Of a stretch of DNA of 64,000 bases, positions 40,707 to 50,137 are shown piece after piece. The position numbers and the translations under genes are program-made. Origin of the DNA: Topomyia yanbarensis (taxonomy: Eukaryota > Arthropoda > Insecta > Diptera > Culicidae); NCBI RefSeq assembly GCF_030247195.1, contig NC_080671.1, positions 211,762,361 through 211,826,360 of the forward strand, read 5' to 3'. How positions within the stretch are numbered: the first letter of the stretch is position 1; each line of letters starts with the position of its first letter. The notes beneath the pieces are model-generated. The model had not been told where the DNA came from. It saw only the letters and a list, made by a program, of their open reading frames with translations, and did not search any database.

Positions 40707-41405
40707 TTTCTCATGCTATGCTGGACGGGAATGGATCATTGACGTGCATCGGTAAATCAATCGTACCTTCATTTATCCAATCCGAATGAATCGAATCGAA
40801 TGCACGAATTGAACACCAGTAAAAAATGACCAACGAATCCCAAGAAGGATCACCCACTATTTCATCATATAAGTCAGTTCTGCATCCATTCCCTGGTACA
40901 CATGTCACAAATATTCAGACGCCCACATACACAGATAGACACACGGCTAGCACACAACTGTACACTAGTACCAAAAACCACAATTATTACAACACAACTA
41001 ATAGGGTTCTACTGTTATTTTTTTAATGCGCCTGTGCACGTTGCCGAGGTCGACCGATAAATCGACACACAATGACTTTCACTGCGAGCCGTGCTCACAA
41101 AGACAGCCGTTAAGCTGTTGAACAATGTCTGCAAACACAGCCCACAGAAAAAGTCAATCCATGGCGACCTGCCAATCGGCCACGCCAGTGAGCACAGGCT
41201 CTTAGTTGACTGTTAGTTTGGACTGGTGCAGAGTATGAAAAAACACAAAACATAAAAAAGGTCCATAAGCCCTCTCGGTCTCCTCGATGCACCACTATCG
41301 AGGCGCAATGCAATAACCATCCTAAAGCAGGTGTCTGCTCAAATATGCTTGAAGATGTTTGCAATACCGTCAAACCCGTCAACCTAGGAGAGGGAACGCA
41401 GATCA
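40707..41405 (-). repeat. Composite retroposon-like family, 0.7-kb block, copy 1
   Basis: It begins with 'CATGCTATGCTGGACGGGAA' and ends with 'TTGCAATACCGTCAAACCCG'. The same block, diverged, is at 57447-58151. Both copies carry a minus-strand open stretch with similar peptides (SIVVHRGDREGLWTFFMF versus SIVVHRGGREGLCAFFML). It is unclear whether this is coding. Confidence 0.7.
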
Positions 41406-41624
41406 ACGGCCATCATTGAAATGATAAGTTCTGCGTTTGAGATGTACTTCCCCCGGTTGCCAGATGAAAACCTGTAATTATTGCGTGTGACATTGTATGT
41501 AAAGTCTAATTATGAGTCCTGTGGTGATGTGTGCGTGGAAGGTGTGAGCTTTAGCGTTCGAGTCCAGGGCTGCATATCTATCTGTTGGCGTGGATGCTCA
41601 CTAATTGCGTTATAGTGTAATCGC

Positions 41625-42088
41625 GAAGGACTCTAGCGTTTATATGTTATGTTTGTCGCTTGCGCTAGCGTGTGTAACATCGCGTACATAAATTTGATAA
41701 TCGTGTGGCCATTCACATATTCGCATGTGTTCTTGAATAATTGCGCGCGGAACGTGAGTCTGATGCTTAATTTTTAGTGTATGATAAAGATTCTAGAAGA
41801 GTCAGTTTCCCCATATCACTAGAGTTCTCGGTCGTGTCGCCGTGAAACGTTTTGTCTAGTGAGTATGAGCGTCATTGTTTGATTGGTCCATTTGAAGGTA
41901 TGAGTTTAGGCTGCTATAACCGACGATAGACTTCTGGCAATTGCATGTTTGCGTTTGTGACCAGGTTTGTGTTATCGCAAAGGTAACGAGAGTTTGTACA
42001 TTTGGAATAGGAGAGATTGTGAGTGTATATGAGAGAATATGCAATTAATTGTGTTAGTGAGTGTTAGTATGAATGTAATTTAGGATAT
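41625..42088 (-). repeat. One diverged unit of the 0.43-kb tandem repeat family
   Basis: It carries the landmarks 'AATCGCGAAGGACTCTAGCG', 'CATATCACTAGAGTTCTCGG' and 'GTGTCGCCGTGAAACG' in the family order. It is interrupted at its right end by the MITE at 42090. Confidence 0.75.
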
Positions 42089-42089
42089 A

Positions 42090-42405
42090 CAGTGAAGATC
42101 CGATTTTATCAGCCCCCAGACTAACCAAGTTGAATTCGAGTAAATCCTTTCTTGAGCATATTTTTCTTATCTTATCTTCAGAAATATGCAAAAAAATGTT
42201 TTTTGTTGTTTTACACTGTCAGACCCCCTTAAGGGAAGTTTGAGCTAAACAAAGGCTATGAGGCTATATCTAGGGACCAAAGAAGAATATTTTAAGAGCT
42301 GCGGTTTCTTAAAAAGAAAGAAAAATATATGTCCCGATTTTATCAATGTCCCCGTTTTATCAGCCCAAAATTTACCAAGAGGCTGATAAAAACGGGTGTT
42401 CACTG
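42090..42405. mobile_element. 316-bp MITE, 'GATTTTATCAGCC' family, with TA duplication
   Basis: Left end CAGTGAAGATCCGATTTTAT, right end the inverse of CAGTGAACACCCGTTTTTAT. TA lies at both sides (42088-42089, 42406-42407). CAGT ends and a TA target fit mobilisation by a pogo-like transposase. A diverged copy is at 10105-10389. Confidence 0.8.
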
Positions 42406-42425
42406 TAGTAATAAAAGGGTTCATA

Positions 42426-42769
42426 ATATGCCGAATAAAGAAATAAGATGCAAAGAGATTAACTAGAAGTGTATAAATTAACCGATGTTATTTTTGGTAT
42501 ACATCAATAGTGGAAAAGCAAACTAATAGAACTACAACAAAAACAGGATTTCATCATGCTATGCTGACCGGGAATGGATGATTCACGTGCGTCGGCAAAC
42601 TAGTTGTGCAGTAGGATTCCGTGTTTGGCAAGAAAAATATTTGTGAATTTAAAAGAATAAATCCAGATGTGGTTCAACGGGAAATAAGTTTGAAATTTTT
42701 GATATAAAGGGAAACACTTTCGTTCTCTTATGAGAAATAGTGGAATGTTACATTTAGAACATTAAAAAT
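42426..42769. repeat. Spacer and start of the composite family, fragment
   Basis: 'GCAAAGAGATTAACTAGAAG' through 'AATAGTGGAAAAGCAAACTA' matches 57240-57330. 'CATGCTATGCTGACCGGGAA' near 42557 is a third start of the 0.7-kb block, which stops after about 60 bp. Confidence 0.6.
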
Positions 42770-43080
42770 GGTTTCGGTCATTACATTGACGACATCGGTG
42801 TCTTTCAGCAGTGTCCGCCCAAATGAGATATTCCATCGAAACAAATATTAAGGGTTAGTCCTACTAGAACGAACTTTGATTTCTTCGCCTGAGCGGCGAG
42901 GGGCAGAATTTGTTGGCCTTTCCCTGCGCTGGAGAATGTTTCCCATATTTGATGAGAGCATTGGCCACATCCATCCGAAAATTCAGTCGATGCCACCTAT
43001 AGCTTGATTGTAATCTTTGACGACCGCCGGTCTTTCAAGTTCAACAAACTTTTTGTATTTTGCGGACCATCGTTTCACCT
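42770..43080 (-). pseudogene. piggyBac-type transposase C-terminal relic
   Basis: On the minus strand from about 43079: 'VKRWSAKYKKFVELERPAVV' continuing into 'KDYNQAIGGID' (to about 42990), the conserved region around the last catalytic Asp of piggyBac transposases. A TGA follows. The next pieces lie in changing frames: 'NFRMDVANALIKYGKH' (about 42960), 'FDGISH' (about 42840) and the start of the Cys-rich C-terminal finger, 'RCRQCNDRNHF' (about 42810). Piggybac proteins cut and paste at TTAA. The catalytic N-terminal and middle parts are absent and multiple frameshifts are present, so it is a dead fragment. Confidence 0.7.
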
Positions 43081-43159
43081 ACACAAAACAAAATACACGA
43101 AAAATGAAGGAACGTATAATTTTATTCGTTTTATCATATCAATAGGCTGAATATGGCCG

Positions 43160-43330
43160 GGTCTAGGTCAATTGGCATAAGGTCATTTGGTAGAAGGCCA
43201 TTTAGCATAACGGTTATTTGGCATAATTTTGAGAATTGATAACACTGAAGGTCATATGGCGTAACGTACATTTGGCATAATGTTTAATTTTGCGTAAAGT
43301 GGGGGTCATTTGGCATAACTTTGAGAAGTG
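43160..43330 (+). repeat. Minisatellite of 'GTCATTTGGCATAA' type
   Basis: Irregular tandem units with a 'CATTTGGCATAA' core, about seven copies, interrupted by 'TTTTGAGAATTGATAAC'. The unit length and irregularity resemble the other minisatellites here, but the core differs. Confidence 0.75.
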
Positions 43331-43539
43331 ATCACCATTTCCACATTAACTTTTGAAAAGGGCTAATAAGATTTGAAAACAAACTTGTCTTGAAGATTTC
43401 TCTTAATTTATAATTTCAATACAGAAGGCCTCTGAATTTGCTTCTACGAAGGATAAAGATGTAGACTAATGAAAAAACTTTTGAAGGTGGGTTTCGTGAT
43501 GAGAAAACGAAAATAATGTTGATAATTCATGCAAGTAAT

Positions 43540-43672
43540 GGATTTTTACATTTCATACCAAACAAATGTATAGGATTCGCTCAAACTTTGAAAACTTTTT
43601 CCGAGGCCCAGAGGGCCGAGTGTCATATACCAATCGATTCAGCTCGACAAATTGAGACAATGTCTATGTATC
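43540..43672 (+). repeat. CCTTTCTC-family fragment, left piece
   Basis: 'TTTTTCCGAGGCCCAGAGGG' through 'GAGACAATGTCTATGTATC'. The expected continuation ('GTGTGTAAGCATG... ATGGCTGAACCGATCTTAAC') is found at 46626-46760, after the insertion at 43673-46625. Confidence 0.7.
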
Positions 43673-44014
43673 TAGGGGAATGTGTTCGGTTGTCGGCACA
43701 CTGGCTCACAACATTACTCCAATTGAACAATATATGGGAATAAGCATACCAATGGAAAGCTAGAGGCCTTAGGTAATAACTTATGAAGGAATTGAATTTA
43801 TTCTGCCAACTTGAAAAAAATTATTACCAATTTAGTAAATGATAATTTTTTACCATTTTGAAAAATGTGGTCGGTTATCGGCACCCTAAGAAAATTTACT
43901 AGAAACGGAAAAATATGACTGATAATCATCAGAATTCAAAGGAAAATTTATTCATTGCAACAACCATCAAAGACATTATGAACATCATTCTTCATCAGAA
44001 CCACAATATGTGTA

Positions 44015-44333
44015 GGGTGAAGTGCCTATTTTCACCATACTAAGGAGGGCGCCTCACTGATTCATTAATTACTCGGCCTACAAACAATGGAGTGCGTACA
44101 AATTGGCATCAACAGCTTTGCTTCGTTGTTAAGTATCAAGATAATAACATGCATGCGCTGAAAACAGTGAAATTATCGTGTTTGAGCGCAACGAAAACAC
44201 GAATCGAGTGCCCTTATTGTTGCCCTACCATTTGACTCAATGCGTTAAACAAAGATGGCAGACACTGCTCTAACCAACGGCTTCAAATGGGTAGCGTGAT
44301 AATAGAAACATAGCGATAATGGGCTCATCACCC
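44015..44333. mobile_element. 319-bp MITE, 'GGGTGATGAGCC' family, copy 2
   Basis: The ends GGGTGAAGTGCCTATTTTCA and, inverted, GGGTGATGAGCCCATTATCG pair imperfectly. TA flanks both sides. It is in the opposite orientation to the copy at 30790-31108 and of equal length. Confidence 0.78.
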
Positions 44334-44425
44334 TATGTGAAAAACTAGTGCGTATATTACGCCTTGATAAAGTACTGATGGATCGCATTTGCTGCAATTG
44401 AGTTAGTTTCAGGCAGTCTATTTTT

Positions 44426-45810
44426 GCCTTTCTCAATAGAAAAGTATTGCAATTGCTCTGAAAACGGACTTATTAACGGAGACCCGGAGGGCCGAGTGAC
44501 ATATACCATTCGATTCAGTTCGTCGAGTTCGGCAAATGTCTGTGCGTGTGTATGTATGTGTGTGTATGTATGTGTGTGTATGTGCGTCTGTGTGAGTATG
44601 TGACCAAAAATGTCACTCATTTTTCTCAGAGATGGCTGAACCGATTTTGACAAACTTAGTCTCAAATGAAAGATACAACGTTCCCATAGACTGCTATTGA
44701 ATTTCTGATGGATCCGACTTCTGGTTCCGGAATTACAGGGTGGTGAGAATGATCACACAGAAAATGTCGATTTTAATAAATTCTGCAATGATTGCATAAA
44801 GGTGAAAATTTTTCCAAAATGAGACCACAACTGCTTCGATTTGTAGTATTAGGTCACTAACATCCATTCAAAGTCTCTTTGGCCACATTGGCCACTATCA
44901 TCGGTTCTGGAAGCCCCGGCGGAAGTATCCAAATTCAGAATAACAGTCACATCGGTTTCTCAGAGATGGCTAAACCGATTCAACCAAACTTAGTCTCAAA
45001 ATGAAAGGTATTGCGCCCCCGTAAATGGCTATTAAATTTCATCCCGATCCGACTTCCGGTTCTGGAGTTACGGGTTGTGGCGTGCGATCACATAGCCAAT
45101 TGCGATTCAAACCGATACTCCGATGAAAGCAAAAAAGGTGAAAATTTCGCTAAAATGTCTCTCAAACAACTTAAATTTGCACTTCTAGGTCATCGACGGT
45201 CAAACAAACTTTCGTTGACTACATTGACCACCATAGACGGTTCCGGAAGTGCCCGGGAAAAGCGGCCATCTTTCAAAACTAGCACACTCATATCAATTTC
45301 ACGGAAATGGTTGGGCCGATTTTCACAAACTTAGTCCCAAATGATAGCTATATTATACCCACAGATGTCTATAAAATTTCGCATGGATCGCTTATATGGT
45401 TCCGGAAATATAGACTGAACCGTCCAGTCACATATGAAATTCTCATATAAGCCGGAACTTAATTTTTTTTCAAAGGGGGGACCATGAAATTTCAAAAATC
45501 GAATTCGTATTTTTGATGCCAAACATCTTTAAAATGTATGAAACCTCGAGATTTTATGTTATCACGATTTTTTTTTATAAAGATAGACTTTCTGGACTTG
45601 GCCGATTTCGCACCTTTTTTCGGTTTAATATTACCGTGGCTGTTTTTTCTTTTACAAAATTTTATAACTCGAAAGATTTCTTTTCTTACATATTTGTCAT
45701 GTCATGTACAATAATAAAATGTAATATTTGCTTTTAATGAATATAAACAACGCAAACATTCTCGTGTTCATGATTGAGAAAGGCACAATTGCACCGCTAG
45801 GTAGATTAAA
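44426..45810 (+). mobile_element. CCTTTCTC-family repeat, single-unit copy
   Basis: It starts GCCTTTCTCAATAGAAAAGT and ends ATTGAGAAAGGCACAATTGC ACCGCTAGG. It has the same internal blocks as 19.7-22.2 kb but is more diverged and lacks the tandem duplication, so it shows the basic length of the family as about 1.4 kb. Confidence 0.85.
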
Positions 45811-46625
45811 ACAGGTTTTTTTACCAAAGCTTCAGACGGACCAGATAGAAGTCAGCCAAAGGGGGAGGGAAGCTACAGGCAAACTGCCCCCCATTAACAA
45901 ATTGTCTGGTCGTGACAATCTGGTATATACAGTGCTACCTAGCGGTGAAAACACGAGCAGGTGGGCTTTCTTCATGTAAATGTAAAACGCTAAACCGGAA
46001 GTCACCTTCCTGGTTTTCAGAATGGTGCCAAAGATCGATCTCTGGTATCTATTCGTAAAGCCCGTTCCAAAATACACATATTGATTAGGTTATTGTGAGC
46101 ATTTGCCACCAAAAAATGGGGTGCGAACAACCGACCATGTATGGGTGTCGACAACCGATTTTAGTAATAATTTTGAAAACTGATAAAAAATTGTCGCGAA
46201 AATTTCGGTGCCATTCAATATTGAGTCACAAAGTAGAACAAATTCACATCATAAATATTCAATGCGCATACTTATTCGATCGATTTACTTCTTTCTATAA
46301 CACTAGGTAAATCATAAAAAAAACGTTTAAGTAGAGTTTCACTTGTTCAAAAAATGTATTGGTATCTTCTGTTCTAAGATTCGAGTCTGTTAACTTCAGA
46401 AATCGGCACAAAAAGATCGTACTAATATAACACACAAAAAATATTGAATGTGTTGGTTGTAGAACAGAAGATTCGAGTCCGTTTGCTTCAGAAATCGGCA
46501 CAAAAAGATAGTACTAATATAACACACAAATAATATTTATCAGGATGTCCATGTCTGGTTTCTGTCAAAAGCTACATATGGGCGCCGACAACCGACCAGT
46601 GCCGGCAACCGACCACTTTCCCCTA

Positions 46626-47036
46626 TATGTGTGTAAGCATGTATGTATAAAATATCATGTAATTATCTCAGCAATGGCTGAACCGATCTTAACGAAACTA
46701 GTCTCAAATGAAAGACCATTTGACACATTATTTTTGTTCTTCGGCATGTTGTTTACTTTCTGAGATATTTGTCAAAGCACAGCAGGTTTTTAGAAAATAA
46801 CATTCGAACAAATCAATGCTGTCCCACAAACTGCACATAAATAGCTTGTAAAAATACCTTTCTAACGAGCTATAGATCGAAAAAATCCGTTCATGAATGA
46901 CGGAGATATTAAACATTTTGCATTTTTATTCCCCGCTTACCATTTTCACTAATTAAAAAGGAGACCTTTTCATCCACAGTATTGCTTTACTGCTAATTTA
47001 GGGGCAAAAATAAACCGATTTTGAATATCGGGGTAT
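46626..47036 (+). repeat. CCTTTCTC-family fragment, right piece, then non-coding DNA
   Basis: 'CTCAGCAATGGCTGAACCGA' and 'TCAAATGAAAGACCATTTGA' continue the fragment that ends at 43672. From about 46760 no feature is recognised. Confidence 0.6.
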
Positions 47037-47063
47037 GAAAACAAATCTATTCGATATTTTTTT

Positions 47064-48132
47064 TCGAGAGTTGTCCTAATGGAGCTGCTGTAGAGCTAGG
47101 TTATCGGAAGGGCTCCCCGTCAGAATCACATACTACAATTTGCAGACAAGACAGGCAATGTCGCCCACTAAAACACTGCATTAGGCCAATTGTAGCGGGC
47201 CGTGATTCTGAATGTGATATTCATTGTACGGTTCAGGTATGTGCGGGCTCAGGGACTCGCGATCGCGTGTATCATCGTGAAGAGCTCGAGCATTTGTAGT
47301 TAACGTGTTCGATCGCGTGTGCGTTTGTATGTCTTGTGTGCTAACGTGTATGTAACTTCGCGTGTATAAATTCTATGTTATAACCGTGTGCCTTTCGCAT
47401 ATTCGCATGTGTTCTTGGATAATCGCGCGCAGACCGTGAGTCTAATACTTTATTTTTTGTTGCTAAGATGCTAAAAGAGTGTGAGATCTTCCATATCACT
47501 AGAGTGCCCGGTGATGTCGCCATGGAACGTATTGTCTGGTGGATATGTGCTTTATTTTTTGATTGGTCCTACTGAATGTATGGACCTAAGTTATTAGGAC
47601 AGAGAGTAATGGTTCTTGGACGTGAGCGATCCATGAGCGCGCGAAAACGGACGTTTGTAGGTTCGTGTTTGAGACAGCGTTTGAAACTTCGTGAGTGCTA
47701 AAACGTTCTCCTTACTACCGGGGTGTTATGAAGTTTGCGCGATCGCGAACGTAGGTGTGCGTTGTTAATCGCGAAGGGCTTAAGCGCTCGTACGTTAACG
47801 TGTTTGTCACGTGTGCTCGCGTTCATGTGACTTCGCGTGTACAAGACTGGATTTTGTAACCGTGGCATTTCCTATATACGTGTGCGTTCTTGGATGGTTA
47901 GTTTTTGGTGTACAATTCACATTCTGACAGGGAGTAAGTTACCCCATATCACTAGAGTCCTCGGTCATGTCGCCATGTAACGTGGTGTCCAGTGGATATG
48001 AGAGCTTTCTTTTTTTAATTGATCAAATTGAAGGCAAGGACCTAGTCTGTTGATATCAAGGATAGAAACATCCGGAAGTGACCGATTCATGATCGTGCGA
48101 GTGCGGGAGTTTTTAGGTTCACGCTTGAGACT
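47064..48132 (-). repeat. 0.43-kb tandem units, left of the LTR element
   Basis: Two to two and a half units, with the 'GTCGCCATGGAACG' landmark at about 47513 and 47967 (454-bp spacing). The first 230 bp match 2098-2330 closely. Confidence 0.8.
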
Positions 48133-49710
48133 TGTGACCTGTGATTTCTTAGGTCACAATATCGTCGCTTTGGTCACTGAGCCCAGCTTGTATATATTTG
48201 TAAATATTGTTATTTTTTTGTCGTATAAATAAATAACAGTGTACGGTCTATCTCGTGTATTTGACGACGCCTGTTCTTTGTTTATACTTTGAAATTATTG
48301 TTCGTAAATGTCTAAGTAGAATTTAAACGTCAAACCGTTACTACTCCGTGCTTGCATGTTTGAGTCGCGTTTAAGTTCTGCTTAATAGCCCAGGTTGGTG
48401 TCAAATGTAGGTTTCCTTATTTATTTGTTCAGAGATTTATTTACTTCTTTATTTATTTATATATTTATGTGCTTATTTATTTATTCATATATTTATTTAT
48501 ATTTGTTATTTATTTTGGTTGTTTATTTATTATTCATTTTGTTATTATATTTTTTTTGTTATAATTGTTCAATATTTAAAAAAATAATCAAGGAAACAAG
48601 TACCGCACATTAAATATTCTTGATAGCTTTTGTACTAAAAATATTTCGTGACACCAACCAAAACGATAAAATTTTTGTAAATGTCAACCGTCATCGTCCT
48701 GTCATCTCATCATCACCGTCATCAAATGCGGGGTGGGATGCGAGGAGGCGCGGTGGGTATATTTTGGAAAACGGACAGGGCAAGAATAAAATCTACCGCG
48801 AAAAAGGAATGCGGTCTCTAATAGGTCATCGGCCCGGAGGAGTGAAGACCAGCAGCAGCGATTGTCACCGTTACTAAGTGACCGCGCGTTTCCAACGTAA
48901 AAAAGTGCAGTGATAAGCTGATCCGTAGGATCTTGTTTTCGCCGTTCAGAACCACCACACGAACGTTAAGGTTCTGTCCGGCCAGTCGAGTGGGATAAGT
49001 GTGGTTACCGGTTTCTGTGTAGTGTACTAGTACGACGCGAGTGCAAGAACGGTCAGTGATTGGCAAGATTTTTACGCCATTGTAGAGGCCAGTACCCAAG
49101 TACCGGAGGGTAGGCTCTACTAGACCGAAAACGCTGTAAATCCCACTCGACTTAGTGTTAGACACTCGTGTAGAAGATAAAGTGCGCATTGTACCACTCT
49201 CCGGGCCCAAAAGTGAAACGCAGGCCTCCGCTACAAATAGGCCGAGTTGCTGCTTCGTCTGGAGTCCCCCGTCGCCATCGTCCGTCAGTTCCTGCACCAA
49301 CATCGAAGCCCGCCCCGCATCCAGCCAGCAGCAAGTCGACCAACGTCATCACGGCCGCAACGTTGTACGAAGAAGGAAACTTCATCAAATAAAAGCGCAA
49401 GTAAAACTAATTTGACTGTTTTCAATAGCCCTTCTGGCTCCGAGATTAAAAAAAAATAGTATTAATAAATAAAATAGTGTATGGTCTATATATACAAGTT
49501 GTGTCGTCCATTTTGTTTATAGTGTAGTCCTTTTTGGTACTTGTTTCCGCCGAAAATTATTTACGATTCGCTCAGTGACCATAGTGTGGGAAGAAAAGTC
49601 CGCCTAGTGTGAATTTCTCCCGGAGACAACCGTGAAACGACCCTAATAGCTGGTGAGTACAGTGTGGCCCCACCACCACCATAAGAACGTTACGAAACCG
49701 ATACGTAATA
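48133..49710 (+). repeat. 5' LTR-like region, ending in the 159-bp terminal repeat
   Basis: It starts TGTGACCTGTGATTTCTTAG. Only the last 159 bp (49552-49710) match the 3' end of the element. Two similar promoter-like stretches lie inside: about 48225-48285 ('ATAAATAAATAACAGTGTAC') and 49462-49530 ('ATAAATAAAATAGTGTATGG'), both followed by TTTGTTTAT, suggesting an internal duplication or two LTR pieces. Confidence 0.55.
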
Positions 49711-49712
49711 AT

Positions 49713-49724
49713 TGGCGCCCAACG
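49713..49724 (+). promoter_or_regulatory. Primer binding site (tRNA-Lys-like)
   Basis: TGGCGCCCAACG lies 2 bp after the 5' terminal repeat. This is the usual place and sequence type for the tRNA primer of gypsy-type minus-strand synthesis. The tRNA identity is from memory. Confidence 0.8.
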
Positions 49725-50137
49725 CAAAATAAAAGAAAAAGTGATTTGTTTCCAAGACCAGAAGCAAATCCCTTTTTCGTTGTGTCTCCCGGAGAAATTC
49801 AATTCACATTGTTCACTTCATTAATCGCTAAGTCATTGGGTCGATATCCAAACTTGAAGTTGATCCTGAAACTTAATTATGATTAGTGGAATTGCGAATT
49901 GTTGCGAGTGATGAAAAATTGTATATCTGGCACGCCGTCGTTTGCTAGTGCTTGAGTAGAAAAATTGATCGTTTGTTTTGAACATATTTCATACACAGGT
50001 AGCATTGATCGGATTGAATTTGACATTTACTAATACCATTACATTTGTTTCTTGTCGGGTTTTTGTTTACTTTTCTAGCGGGTGTTAAAACTATTTGTGG
50101 TTTGTGATAATTTTGTTATTTTTTGCCTTTTTATACA

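Larger units (their letters stand above)
43673..46625. mobile_element. 2.95-kb TIR element, 'GGTTGTCGGCAC' family
   Basis: Left end TAGGGGAATGTGTTCGGTTG(TCGGCAC), right end the inverse of TAGGGGAAAGTGGTCGGTTG(CCGGCAC), a 27-bp TIR with about three differences. It splits an older repeat exactly. Subterminal copies of 'CGGTTGTCGGCAC'-like text occur at about 43872, 46128, 46148 and 46580. It has captured a 319-bp MITE (44015-44333) and a CCTTTCTC-family repeat (44426-45810). No transposase is visible. Confidence 0.7.

Noticed and set aside
41110..41406. Minus-strand frame in the 0.7-kb block as a gene
   Set aside because: Its counterpart at 57791-58084 shares peptide pieces, but so would any diverged repeat; no domain is recognised.
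49155..49459. Pro/Ser-rich frames in the 5' LTR-like region
   Set aside because: Several overlapping frames are open on both strands, a composition effect; no conserved motif.
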